Source: Heloderma charlesbogerti (Eukaryota > Chordata > Lepidosauria > Squamata > Helodermatidae). From it: DNA of 64,000 nt. The stretch lies in NCBI GenBank assembly GCA_026122225.1, contig JANEZZ010001676.1:1178001-1242000 (forward strand), given 5' to 3'. The translations under genes and the position numbers were made by a program. Position 1 is the stretch's first letter. Each line of letters starts with the position of its first letter. The notes beneath the pieces were generated by a model. The model made no database searches and had not been told where the DNA came from. It saw only the letters and a program-made list of their open reading frames with translations. Shown piece by piece: positions 51,866 to 62,615 of this stretch.

Positions 51866-52117
51866 TCTCAGGTGCCTGGGTTTTTTTTTAATTGTACCTA
51901 ATGTGTTTTGGAAAGTTCTTTCCTTCCTCAGGGGCCGCTTATCTTTCTCCACATATGTTGCAGAAAATCTTTCCAATGCTTCCTCTGTTTTAAAATGCTT
52001 GAAGCATTGGAAAGATTTTCTGCAACGTATTTGGAGAAAGATAACTGGCCCCTGAGGAAGGACAGTCCTTTCTGAAACATGTTGGGCATAATAAAAAAGG
52101 TTTTCAGGCACCTGAGA
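51866..52117. repeat. 252-bp near-perfect palindrome
   Basis: Two arms of about 117 bp (51866-51982 and 52001-52117) are inverted copies with roughly 85-90% identity by eye, around an 18-bp spacer. The inner part 'cagaaaatctttccaatgc' and its complement are exact. Because of the symmetry, both strands carry similar reading frames with SFLRG, LSFS and YVAENLSNASS. These are mirror images, not two genes. Confidence 0.85.
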
Positions 52118-52197
52118 TCTGCGCCCTCTATGGACAACCTGTGGGCCCCATACAGCCCACTGTGGATGCCCAAGCTGCCAGATGCCCCTATCCCAAG

Positions 52198-52198
<1 letters not shown>

Positions 52199-52245
<47 letters not shown>

Positions 52246-52275
52246 ACACACATACACACTCACACACACACACAC

Positions 52276-52332
<57 letters not shown>

Positions 52333-52338
52333 TACACA
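52199..52338. repeat. Compound (CT)n/(CA)n microsatellite
   Basis: Alternating (CT)n and (CA)n blocks with interruptions 'tcacac' and 'atacac'. About 140 bp. Confidence 0.95.
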
Positions 52339-53009
52339 GCTTCCATCACCACAATCACACCTGTTTTATGGAACAGCAGTTTAGCAGGCTGTTGGGAGCA
52401 TGGTTCAAAATGTATGGTTCTTTTAAGAATACCTGTTTTTGGACATGGGAGCTTGCAAGACTAGAGGTCACCACAGTCCTAAGAGCATATTTATTTTGGC
52501 CCATTTTCTTGTTGTGCCCCCTGAGGATCAGCTAATTACATCTCCTGTCATCACAAGCAGCCCCTTTCTCCAGAAGCCAAGGAAAACATACACATGTCAG
52601 GGATAAAAGAGATTGGGCACATTGTAGAAATCCCATCCACGGAAAAATGCTTCAAGGTAACCGGCAAATCAGAACTGTGATCTAGAGACATTTCCTCCTC
52701 CTCAATTAATGTTTGTTGTTTAAACTGCATTCCCACCCACACCCGCCACTCACAGCTGTTCTACGCAACAGGCATCACAAATATTTAGGGAGCCTTTATT
52801 TTCTCGAGGCTTATGACTCCAAATAACTCTGCAACCACTGTGGAGCTGCCGGCCTGTCTGCTTCCTCCTGCCCCCCCTCCGCCCCCATGCTTTTCTGCCC
52901 AATGTTCCTGTTCCCAGAGAAAATGCCTTTGATTGCAGTAACCATTCAATTCATATCCAGTCTAGTTGACTCATTCATTCAGTTCAACATCTTCATAGCA
53001 CATTAAGGA

Positions 53010-53160
53010 ACGCTCATGTTCAGTGCTCATGTTCTCTCTCATGTTCTATGTGAAACACTCATGTTTAACGTGTTTAACATTTCTCATGTTAAACGCTCAT
53101 GTTCTCCCTCATGTTTTATTAAACACTCATGTTCTCTCTCACACACACACACATACACAT
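53010..53160. repeat. Degenerate tandem repeat, unit about 'aacactcatgttct'
   Basis: At least seven 'ctcatgtt' occurrences are spaced 14-26 bp apart with 'taaac', 'gtgaaac' and 'ctctctc' between them, ending in (CA)n. A small minisatellite. Confidence 0.75.
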
Positions 53161-53454
53161 TTCCCTCTTGAGGCTTTCTTTTATTTTGTTCAAACTCTTT
53201 CCTGCTCCTCAGTTGAGTATTGTATTATCTAATGCTTTTTCCTTCTTTTACTTTCCCAGCTACCACAACTTTCCCCCCATCTTACCTCCTTTTACTTCAG
53301 GTCTGCAGTAAAACAGTGCCTTCCTTGGAGCAGGAGGGGGTGGGAGATACTTAGCAGCAGCAGGAAACCTGCAGAATGGCTCCCATCCAGATTAGGCAGA
53401 TCTGGATCAGGCCCAGCAGCTGTTTTTTTTCCTTCAAAATAAATGTGGCCAGTT

Positions 53455-53560
53455 TACAGTGCAATCCTATCCACGTTTACTCAGAAGTCAGTCCCATTGG
53501 GTGTAATGGGACTTGCTCCCAGGTAAGTATGGATAGGCTGGCAGCCTTAAGCATGCTTTC
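53455..53560. mobile_element. Short MITE (family C), complete
   Basis: 'gtgcaatcctatccacgttt', 'actcagaagtcagtcccatt' face 'aatgggacttgctcccaggt', 'aagtatggataggctggc'. This is the clearest copy of the 85-100 bp foldback family. Confidence 0.7.
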
Positions 53561-54088
53561 TTGGGTGTTTATCATACAGAATGTGCAGTTTGACTGATGT
53601 CAGAAATGTATAAATCTCATCTGATGCCATGTGTGTTCACCAGATGACCACACCCCCTTCCCCTGGCTCCACGATCAAGTGGTGCTTTCCCAGTTTTCGT
53701 GCAGTCCCTCCCTGCTTCTAGAAGGGTTGAAATGCCTCTAGGATGTAGCCCCTAAGAGCGTCTCCAAAATGGAACTTGGCCCTCGAGCTGAAAGAGATTC
53801 TGCACCCCTGGCCGAAGACACGTATCCCAACATCACATCTGCTTTGGCTCTTAGATGGTAAGCCAGCAAGCAGAGCCTGTCTGTTTCTATTTTTGTACAG
53901 TGCCTAGTAGGTATTAGGTCCTTTTTATAAATAATAAGTGGTGGAGACATTTGCTCCCTATTTATCATGGGTTGTATAGGAGGGTTTTCTCCCGACTTTG
54001 GATCTTACTGTCTGATATGTGAAGCCTTGCTTTGTCAATGCCCTTGTAAGTTTCAGCTGTCAAAGAGAGTGAAGTGCAGTAGGGAACA

Positions 54089-54433
54089 TACAAGGAAATT
54101 GACAAGGTGAGACTGCATTTGGGCTAATTTGTTCACACTTGCCACCGAGAGGTCCAAATAAGGGGGAAAGATCGGGAGAAGTAGGTGCACCAGAAAGGGG
54201 GAGGACAGTATTGCCCACTTAGCAAGGTTATCCTCTCGGTTTTAAATATTGACCTGACACTTGTCAGTGTCCTGCTTCCATTCAACACTCTCCCGAGTAT
54301 CTTGCAAGTCCAGAAAGGGGAAATCTTCACTCCCCACCCTTTTCATGGCTCCCTTTTGCAGTAACAGCAGCAGTCCCTGTCAACAGTATGCAAATTAGCC
54401 TATGTGCAGTCTTGCCTTGTCAATTTCTTTGTA
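54089..54433. mobile_element. DNA-element-like structure with 43-bp inverted ends
   Basis: The left arm (54089-54131) includes 'acaaggaaattgacaaggtg' and 'tttgggctaatttg'. The right arm (54391-54433) has 'caaattagcctatgtgcag' and 'cttgtcaatttctttgt'. The arms match at about 37 of 43 positions. The interior (260 bp) has no ORF. No target duplication was found, and homology may continue beyond the arms. Confidence 0.55.
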
Positions 54434-54539
54434 TTTTTCCTTGCTTCCTGACAAGGCAAGCCTACACATATTGGACAACTGTAAGTGTGCAGTTGTGCAC
54501 TTGCTAAATCCTGGCAAAAATAATAATAATTAAAAAATT

Positions 54540-54990
54540 ATGAACAAGTTTGTGCAAATTTCTGGGGCTGAAAAAAATAAAAAATTTATATTATAAGCCC
54601 ATTTGCACAAATTTCTGGGGCCAAAAAAAGGGGGTTGGCAAATGAGTGACAACCCCTCCAAGGTGCCATTTGGGTATTGTTGGAGGGGCAGTTGCTGGCA
54701 AGGTGGCACGGGGGGGCGCCATCGCCAAGAGTGGCGGGGGGAGTTGCTACTCTTGCTGAGTGGCTCACTAGCTGCTCGCTGCAGCCCACAATTAAATGGC
54801 TGTCCTGGGTTTGGACAACATGCCAACCCATCATGGGTTGAACAACTCCTACAACAAGCCATGGGTTGTCAGGGCGGCTTGTTGCCAAAAATTAATCCAC
54901 CCTGCAGAAAGCGGTCTGGATTCAGACAGCACAACAACCTACCATGGCTAGTTACCCATGATGGGTTGTTGTGTTGTGGAAACCCAGTCA
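54540..54990. repeat. Inverted-repeat region with 'caacccatcatgggttg' motifs
   Basis: A tandem pair 'gtgcaaatttctggggc' (about 54552) and 'gcacaaatttctggggcc' (about 54605) is followed by several palindromic 'caacccatcatgggttg' and 'taccatgg' motifs (54828-54976). Probably a degraded DNA element. Confidence 0.45.
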
Positions 54991-55040
54991 CTGTCAGTTG
55001 AAGCCGGGACTTTCTGCATGCCAAAAATCTGTGGTCCATC

Positions 55041-55401
55041 CAGTACTGGGTCCTGAGTTTTGACGGCCCCTGGGTAAGACCCCCTCAGTCACACACACAC
55101 CCCGGAAGGCTCCCGTCTCACCGCCACAGCCAGCAGCTGCTCTTGCTCCTCCTCCGCTTCCCCATCATGGCTCCCACTGGCTGGCTTGACAGGCAGAGCC
55201 AGTGAGCACACCGGCAGTGGCATCTGCTACATCGCCCCCTCGCCACCACCGTTGTCTTGGTGAGAGCAAGAGGCAGGCCAACAAGCAGGTTGCAGCGGTC
55301 AAGACGAGGAGCGACTCCAGCGGGCTCTTGTCCATGGGCCCCTGCTGGGGTGTGGGGCCTCGGCAGATGCCCAACCATGCCTACCCTTGACGCCAGCCCT
55401 G
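55041..55401 (-). mobile_element. hAT-like MITE (family G), about 360 bp
   Basis: This shares with 59616, 60838 and 63525 a body containing 'ctgctcttgctcctcct', 'ggcagagccagtgagcacac', 'ccatgggcccctgctggggt' and 'catgcctacccttgacgcc'. The ends are CAG...CTG, and the flanking 8-mers match at 6 of 8. GC-rich. Confidence 0.65.
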
Positions 55402-55903
55402 GCTCCACCACTGAGCTATGACCATCCATCCCCAAGCAGCTATCAACCCTTGCATTGTGTACCAAACCAAGAATGGCTGCAGGGGGAAGAGAAAAGCAAT
55501 ATTTGAGTGTAGAATCTGTCTTGTATACACAACTTTTGAAAAAAAAACATACTTTTCCTAATTTGGTGAAGTGGTGGGCAATAACCCTCACCAAACCTTG
55601 ATCAAACCTTTGGTAGAGCAGCCAGATAAACATGGCATCACAGCGTGGATTGGGTGCACAAGCACGCAGTCAGGTGTGTGTGAGAGATGGAGACGGAGAC
55701 CAAGAGAGGTGGTGGAAGGGGTGCTGCCAGTTTTTTCAGCTGATGCTGGCAGGAAATGCATCCACATGTAGGAGAGTCTTGGCTTTCCAGAATAAGAAAC
55801 TAGTAAACAGCCTCATTGCAAAAGGAGAATTTAAGTCTCTGTGATAACTGAGGCAGAGCCAAGAATTTCAGTAAGGGAACTCCTGGCTGCAAATAACTGG
55901 TTG

Positions 55904-55906
<3 letters not shown>

Positions 55907-55950
<44 letters not shown>
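55907..55950. repeat. (AT)n microsatellite
   Basis: 22 uninterrupted AT units. Confidence 0.97.
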
Positions 55951-55954
<4 letters not shown>

Positions 55955-56594
55955 GGATTTTGTTTTCTTTAAAAAAAAACCCAGAAAACAGCAAGAGGTC
56001 CACTGAGCTGAGAAGGAGCAGCGGGAGAGGGAGGGAGAAGAGGTTGCTGGGGAGCAGGGTCATAGAATAAGCTTATTTAAATAGTTTATTGGAAACCAAG
56101 GCTGAAAGGCTGCCTAAAAATCCTTAAATAAATACATCAAAATAAACGTATATGGGAATAAGGACATATGTATGAATGGAACTTGGGAGCACATGAACAA
56201 CTGCTAGAGAATGAAGTACTCAGTACACGATAATTTGCGGTTAATTCTTGGTATTGTAAGATGATACACCAGCCTCCTTTCCTTCTGCCCCATGTGGCAA
56301 GACAGGGTGCGAGTTCTAATTCTGGAGGGCATCTAGCAAGATGGAGCTCTCCATTACTCAAGCTCCTGTGTTCTTCTAAAAGGAGACAGCAAGCTTGTGG
56401 GGAGGATGTCACGCTCCCACCAAGATGGGACAATTCCTACCCCCATCACATAATATTTCTTCTTTCAGGGGGGGTGGGGGGAGACACTCAGGAAATGGAA
56501 GGAGTGCCAAGTTGTTTGCATTTTGGTTTGCAATTCCCAGTCGTCTGGTAGGTATTACACCACCCATGTCTCCCTGATCTCGGGTCAGCGTTCT

Positions 56595-57268
56595 GCACTG
56601 GACTGCTCCAAGTGCGGTGAGACTTGGAATACTGTGTACAGTTCTGGTCACCACACTTCAATTAGGATATTGTAGAGTTGGAAAAGGGCAACCAAAATGA
56701 TCAAGGGGCTGGAGCAACTTCCCTATGATGAAAAGTTACAACATCTGGGATTGTTTAGCTTGGACAAAAGGTGAGTCAGGGGAGACATGATGGAGGTGTA
56801 CAAAATTATGCATGGTGTGGAGAACATGGAGAGGGAGACATTTTTCTCCCTCTCTCATAATACTAGAACCCAATGGGGCCATCCCATGAAGCTGATGGTG
56901 GGAGATTCAGGACAGAGAAAAGGAACTCCTTTTTCACACAACACTTAGTTACACTGTGGAATTCGCTACCACAAGACATAGTGATAGACACCACTTTGGA
57001 TGGCTTTAAAAGGGAGTTAGACAAATTCATGCAGGAGAAGGCTATCAATGGCTACTAGTCCTGATGGCTCTATGCTACCTCCAGTATCAGAGGCAGTATG
57101 CATATGTACACCAGTTGCTGGAGAACATGGGTGGGAGGGTGCTGTTGCACTCATATCCTGCTTGTGGGTTTCCCGTGGGCAGCTGGTTGGCCACTGTGTG
57201 AACAGAATGCTGGACTAGATGGACCCTTGGTCTGATCCGGCATCAGGGCTCTTCTTATGTTCTTATCT
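56595..57268 (+). mobile_element. CR1-like LINE, ORF2 C-terminus and 3' end
   Basis: The frame relics are the same as at 21163: 'tgtgtacagttctggtcacc', 'ctacaacatctgggattgtt'-like text, then LVTLWNSLPQDIVIDTTLDG, FKRELDKFMQEKAINGY. The 3' UTR ends 'ctggactagatggacccttg', 'gctcttcttatgttcttat'. 5'-truncated and pseudogenic. Confidence 0.8.
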
Positions 57269-57269
57269 T

Positions 57270-58460
57270 CTGATCTGCCTTATTATTCCAGGATCTTCAT
57301 TACAATAAGGAGCAGTGGTTGGTTCAACCGTGTTTCGCGTTGCCACTAATGAAATACCTTCGAAGTGCTTTTCTCAGAACTGTATGAGATTGTCTCCCCA
57401 GGCATCAGAATCCAGCTGCAAACCTAGCACAGCTCCATCACAAGTTGAGGCCAAGGAGTTAATGACGCCAGGTTTCTCATGGCTGCTGTGCCCCATCGCC
57501 AGAGGGGGGGGAGAGAGAGACGCTTGGGCATGGCGTGGGCATTGCATGAGAAACCTCTGCCAGCCCACGACCCTTGTAATTATAGTGATGCAAAGAGGGA
57601 GCATGTCAAGAAGCTGAAGGAGCCAAGACGGAAAACCACCAAGACAAGGGGGGAAACTCCTTCACACCACACCCCTGCAGATGAAGGCTGGGTTTACGAG
57701 CAGAAGCCCTTTATCCTTAAAGTGGGGTGTGATTCAGCCTCAGCACAGGTGGTGACAAGACTGGGAGATGGAGGCAGGGAGTAGAGCTGGGAGCTGGGGA
57801 GGGCTTCCTGGGAAAGGACAAGCCAACACAAAGGCTAGGTTGCAGAAGCCTCTAGCGAAAGGATGTTCTGCCTTCAGCAGGCCCAGGCAGCCTTCGGTGG
57901 GAAAGGCAGGGCCACTGGAGTACAACTCATGGAGACTGGAGTGACAGCTGGGTACCCCTCCCGAGGTCAAGTTGGCAGTGAATGATTTGAGGCCTGGGTT
58001 GGAAAGAGATGCTTTGGGAACTGTCCCAGCATGTTTCCGCAACCGTCTTGCTCCATCTCGTCTCCCTTTCCAAAGAAACTTTACAGGGCTTGTTTTCAAA
58101 TCTCTGCACCTCTCTTGCCTCAGATAGACTGGCCATGTGTCCTACATTGCAGAGGACAGACTTCTATTTGAGGGGCAGACCTCTGTTTGAGGGCATCCTC
58201 TATCGAAAGGGCTGTCCAAGTCCGCTTTAAAGATGAAGAACCCTAAGAACTGAGAGCCAGGCCTCAATGTTGTCCTTCAACATTTAGGATTTGGGCAGCA
58301 CACTCTGCAGGCAGGCACACAGCTCACCTGGTCACCGTCTTCTCACACTATGGCAAGATGGACTGTATTTCTAGTTAAATTGTAGTGATTATGTCTAAAT
58401 GTGCATCTATACACATAACTCAGCGTATGTGCACATGATATCTAGATCTCTGTCTTCTTT
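57270..58460. other. Mostly unique sequence, no gene found
   Basis: Contains a G-run (about 57505) and a short piece, 'gaggacagacttctatttga', 'gggcatcctct' (58152-58200), that resembles the end of the repeat pair at 12779 and 61715. No exon-like structure was recognised. Confidence 0.4.
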
Positions 58461-58463
58461 TGA

Positions 58464-58658
58464 AAGGGGCTGTAACTGGGTGGCAGAGTCCCTCTTTGGC
58501 ATGCAGAAGGCCAGGGTTCAATCCCCGGCAGCATCTCCAGGTAGGGCTGGAAAAACCTGCCTGAAACCCTGGAGAGCCATTGCTGCCGGAAAGTGTCAAT
58601 AATACTGGGCTAGAGGGACCAGTACTGGGCTAGTATAAAGCAGCTTTCTATGTTTTGA
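58464..58658 (+). mobile_element. tRNA-derived SINE, near complete
   Basis: The head is 'ggggctgtaactgggtggca', with 'ggcatgcagaaggccagg' and a B-box 'gttcaatccccgg'. The body is 'atctccaggtagggctgg', and the tail is duplicated: 'atactgggctagagggacca' then 'gtactgggctagtataaagc'. Confidence 0.75.
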
Positions 58659-58822
58659 CCTCTTTTTTGATCAAGCATTTTCTCTTTTGGAAATATACCA
58701 TTCCTTGTTGTCATGTAAAATAATGGGGGGGGGGGCGGCCTTTGGTCATGAAAGGGCAATTAAGACCCATTAGCTTCACAAAAAAACTGCACTTCACAGA
58801 TGAAGATTCCTGTAACTGGTCT

Positions 58823-58968
58823 GCTGAGGAAACGAGTGGGCGGGCGCTATTGCACTCATGTCCTATTTGTGGGTTGCCCACAGTCAGCTAGTTGGCCACT
58901 GTGCAAACAGAATGCTGGATGAGATGGACCCGTGGGCAGATCCAGCACAGCTCTTCTTATGTCGATAT
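58823..58968 (+). mobile_element. CR1-like LINE 3' end fragment
   Basis: 'attgcactcatgtcctattt', 'agctagttggccactgtgca', 'gaatgctggatgagatggac', 'agctcttcttatgtcg'. Only the last 145 bp are present. Confidence 0.75.
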
Positions 58969-59615
58969 GAATCAACACAACTGCCTGCAATTTTGGACTC
59001 TCCTTGGGAGCGTGGCTATGAGTGCAGGTGCTCCTTACTGTCATAATGACCACCCACACTTCAAAATTTAGTGCTGCACCACTGTGGAACAGCCTCAGTT
59101 TTCCACCTGGGTGGGAGACACATGGCTACCAACGCAGAAATCCGATTCACTCCAACACCCTGGGCCCATTGTCCCAGGGTAAACAGCAGATAAACAGAGC
59201 AAACATTTTCTCCTAAATGCACTCCGACTGTCCTCTCCTTCAACAATAGCAAAGCGGACGGTTCTTGCGCAGCTGTTGTTGTGTGGCTGCCCCGATCACA
59301 CAGCAGCACTATCTGTTCTCTTTCTGTTGGAACACGTCTATAATTAGCTTGATGAAGAATGATTAAAAGGGCCTCGCCAGTATTGCGGTTATGCTGTTCA
59401 CTTCCCGTCAGCCCCAAAGCAGATGGCAAGCAAAGGGCTGTGACGGTGAAGGGTCTCCAGCCACTCTCTGGCACTGGGGAAGCATGGAGGGGATGATGGC
59501 CTGGATAAAGGGCCACGGAGACGACCACCTGACTGGGTCCCCTTAACGGGAACACACCTGGCCAGTGCTGGAAGGACTCGCCTCTCTCCAAACCATGTCT
59601 GAGCTCACGTCAAAG

Positions 59616-59957
59616 CAGGGCCAGCGCCAGGTCTCTGCAGGCCCTTGAGCAAGGCACCTGCAATGGCCTCCTCCCTTAGTGGCTCCGCCTTCCCACGGCC
59701 ATTGCCATCAGCTGCTCTTGCTCTTCCTCATCGCTGCCACTGGTTTGCCTGATGGGCGGAGAGCCAGTGAGAAAGCTGGCCTGGCATCACCTGCACCCCC
59801 TTCTCACCACCACTGTTGTCTGGGCCAGAGGCCGGTGAGTAAGCGGCTGGAATGGTGAAAAACAGGAGCCAGCACTGGGGGCTCTGGGCAGTGGTCCCCT
59901 GCTGAGGTGTGGCCTGCAGCAGGTGTCCAGCCATGCCTCTCCTGGACACCAGCCCTG
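59616..59957 (-). mobile_element. hAT-like MITE (family G)
   Basis: Termini CAGGGCCAGCGCC and CACCAGCCCTG. The internal text is shared with 55041 and 63525 ('gcagtggtcccctgctgagg'). The flanks CGTCAAAG and ATTCAAAG share their last six bases. Confidence 0.65.
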
Positions 59958-60837
59958 ATTCAAAGGCCAGGTGCTGTCCCACAAAGCTCTACAAAGCCCA
60001 GGTACTTGGAGAAACACCCAGTCCCATATCCATCAGCCAATGTGCTGTGTGATCCAGCGACCTCTTCCGGTGTGTGTGGGTGGAGGGGTGGGGGGATGTT
60101 GCCATCTGATGTGAGCTCCCTGAGGGCAGCAGGCTAGCTTGGGGGACACAGAGGGGTTGAAACATGGAAGAACTGCCCCCCCATTCTTCCTCCTGAACAG
60201 TGTCCCTATGTTAATAATTGTGCCCTATCCTGAATTTTGCTCCACTGCTTTGAATTTTCTTGCTAAATCAGGTCCTTATACATAAATGCTAACCTTGCAT
60301 CCATTGTCCCTTCATACTAATGATAGTGATTTGTGAAAACACGTCCAAATCAAATGACCCCAGGTGGGCTGAATTTGGGGTGAGGCTGAGGGCATCTCTA
60401 CACCAGCCTAAAATCCTGCATTTAAAACGGGGCTTTCTGCTTCCATTTTAAATGCAGGATCACGATGACTCCCTTCTTTCACCCGCTTCCTTTCTCCACT
60501 CTCCTTTCCCCCTCCTTCTCCCCGTATCCGAGTCTTCCATTATCTTTCATTGATCTCATTCCTCTTCTTGCCACTTTTCCTCTTTTCCCAGAGGAAACTG
60601 AAGCAGAACACAACAGGGTAATTTGATAGCTCTTCATTTGCAATCTATTTAAAAATGGAACAAAGGGCATCTAGTGCAGGAGACGCCCTGGAGGGACACG
60701 GCGTCATGTAAAGATCCCGCAAACTTCCGTGAAGGAGCAATCTCAGTCGCAAGATAAAAGCTCCGTGTGAAGGAAGCCTGAGGCTCTGCAGCCCGCCTAC
60801 ACGAAGAGAGGAACAACCTAGGGTCCAAGTCTATGTT

Positions 60838-61059
60838 CAGGGCCGGCATCAACAGTAGGCACAGTTGGGTACTTGCCAAGGGCCCACACCCCAGCAGGGG
60901 CCCACGGACAAGAACTTCCTGGAGTTGCTTCTCCTCTTTACCATTGCAACCTGCTTATTCCCCTGCCTCTCGCTCTGGCCCAGGCAACACTGGTGGTGAG
61001 AAGGAGGCGCAGTAGATGCCACGGCCTATTTGCTCTCCGCCTGTTAAGCAAGCAAGCAG
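60838..61059 (+). mobile_element. hAT-like MITE (family G), cut by a BovB tail
   Basis: It starts 'cagggccggcatcaacagta', with 'gggcccacaccccagcaggg', and runs as the inverse of the copies at 55041, 59616 and 63525. It stops after 'ctgttaagcaagcaagcagt', where BovB 3' sequence begins. Confidence 0.65.
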
Positions 61060-61153
61060 TCCGGGAGAGAGCGCAGGACAGGAAGGCCTGGCGTGCTATG
61101 GTCCATGGGGTCACGAAGAGTCAGACACGACTGAACGACTGAACAACAACAAC
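61060..61153 (+). mobile_element. 5'-truncated RTE-BovB LINE 3' end
   Basis: About 94 bp, including 'gcgcaggacaggaaggcctg', 'gtccatggggtcacgaagag', 'cagacacgactgaacgactg' and (AAC)n. Nearly identical to the tail of the full-length copy. Confidence 0.85.
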
Positions 61154-61714
61154 CTTATTAAATAAACACATTAATAATAAAAGGGATTTGGAAACGGCAA
61201 AGAAAATACAGGGTGAAGAAGTGAGCTCCTGGTAGGATGAGCGGCCTGAGTGGTATTTGCCACTGACACTCTGATCAGCTGTATCGGGGGGGGGGGGGGG
61301 ACAAGGAGTCTGGGAAGACTCCTTTCTCCACTCCACAGAGACTGCAATATGCTCCCTTTTCACACAAGGCCTTTTGTTTGACCATGAACACAATGAGGCA
61401 GCAGCAAAACCAGCCAACGCGGGTATGATGCAACCCTCCAGCAGTCCTTGCACCATCATCCTAACGGCAGGCCAGAACCTGAGCGGCAGAGGGAGCTTGG
61501 CTGGGGTTTGCCGATGGCAGCCGCTCCTCTGCAGAATGCTGACACCTGGTGCGACCCAACCGTCACTGCAGGAAGGAGCATCTCGCCACATCCAAGCCAA
61601 GGCTGCGTCAGCGGTGTAGCAAAAGACTTGTCACTCCTGCTATCCCGTGCAACGTGGGGACATGCCCCCACCCCTAGATGAGGGGGCTGTGATAAACAAT
61701 CGAGGGACTGGAGT

Positions 61715-62060
61715 AGGGTGGCCACTTACGCACCGGCAGAAAAGAAGAAGAGGAAATGCATCACCCAACAAGAGGACACACATTTCCATCACATTTGCAC
61801 ATGCTAACGAATATGTATAGATGCCCTTTTAGAAATAATAACTATAATGTAAATAGAAATCCAGGAGCTCTCACCATCACGGGGAAGACTGACTGGGTGA
61901 GCTGTGTGCCTTCTCAGTCTGCTACCCAGCTGCTAACTGTTGACAGGCAACTCCAAGGCTGCTCTCTAGTTTTATGGTTCTTTGTTATTCAAGCAGACTT
62001 GGACTGAACAGTCTTTCAAATAGAGGAAAGCTTCACACAGAGGACAGTCCCCTGAAAGCC
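61715..62060. mobile_element. Unclassified repeat, copy 2 of 2 in window
   Basis: Shares with 12779-13097 the block order 'gaggaaatgcatcacc', 'ttttagaaataataactata', 'actgttgacaggcaactcc', 'ttttatggttctttg', 'caaatagaggaaag'. It begins 'tagggtggccacttacgc'. Confidence 0.55.
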
Positions 62061-62094
62061 TTTCACGTGGAAGATTATCCTCTGTAAAGCAGGA

Positions 62095-62615
62095 CATCTG
62101 GCCACAGTACCACCAACTGGGATGGCTGTAAAAGGGGATTAGACAAACTCATGGAAGACACAGCCGCAGTGGCTACTGGTCCTGATGGCTCCATATTTCC
62201 TCCAGTGTCGGTATGCTGATGGACACCAATGGCTAGGGAACTCGAGCAGGATGGTACCTTTGCGCTCATATCCTGCTTGAGGGTTTCCCACTGGCGGCTG
62301 CTTGGCCACCCTGGGAATGGGCTAGGCCTTTGGCAGCGGAGGCTGGTGGCTCCGATGTCATTGCAGCACTGATAACAACATGATCCCTTTTATCTGTGGT
62401 GAATCTCCCACCAATCAGCTTCATGGGATGACCCTGGGTCAGTGGCAGCTGGTGGGTCTGATGTCAGTTGGGCTATCCAAGGTGCGGAGCTCCTTTAGAA
62501 TTCTGACTGAAACCCAGGGCAGATTCACCACCCCACTGAAATCGGCCCCACCAGCTTCCACTGGCCTTTGGTCTGATTCGGTCTGATTCAGTATGGCCCT
62601 ACTTATGTTCTCAAA
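62095..62615 (+). mobile_element. CR1-like LINE 3' end, split by a composite MITE
   Basis: CR1-like sequence (62095-62333: 'ggatggctgtaaaaggggat', 'cctgatggctccatatttcc', 'cttggccaccctgggaatgg') resumes at 62564 ('gcctttggtctgattcggtc', 'ggccctacttatgttct'). The insert is the composite family B element 62334-62563. Confidence 0.7.
62334..62563. mobile_element. Composite hAT-like MITE (family B) with captured CR1 piece
   Basis: The outer ends are 'cagcggaggctggtggctcc' and 'ccccaccagcttccactg'. An additional left end, 'cagtggcagctggtgggtct', starts at 62440. Between 62373 and 62439 lies an inverted CR1-like fragment ('gtgaatctcccaccaatcag', 'cttcatgggatgaccc'). GCCTTTGG flanks the whole unit exactly (62326-62333 and 62564-62571). 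Confidence 0.75.

Noticed and set aside
51792..52173. Pair of similar proteins on opposite strands
   Set aside because: A direct result of the 252-bp palindrome, not two genes.
52079..52535. Frames rich in Thr-His or Ser-Leu repeats, and minus-strand Cys-Val-rich frames
   Set aside because: They translate (CA)n and (CT)n microsatellites.
55118..55633. 171-codon minus-strand frame
   Set aside because: It runs through the GC-rich family G MITE, which recurs at three other places.
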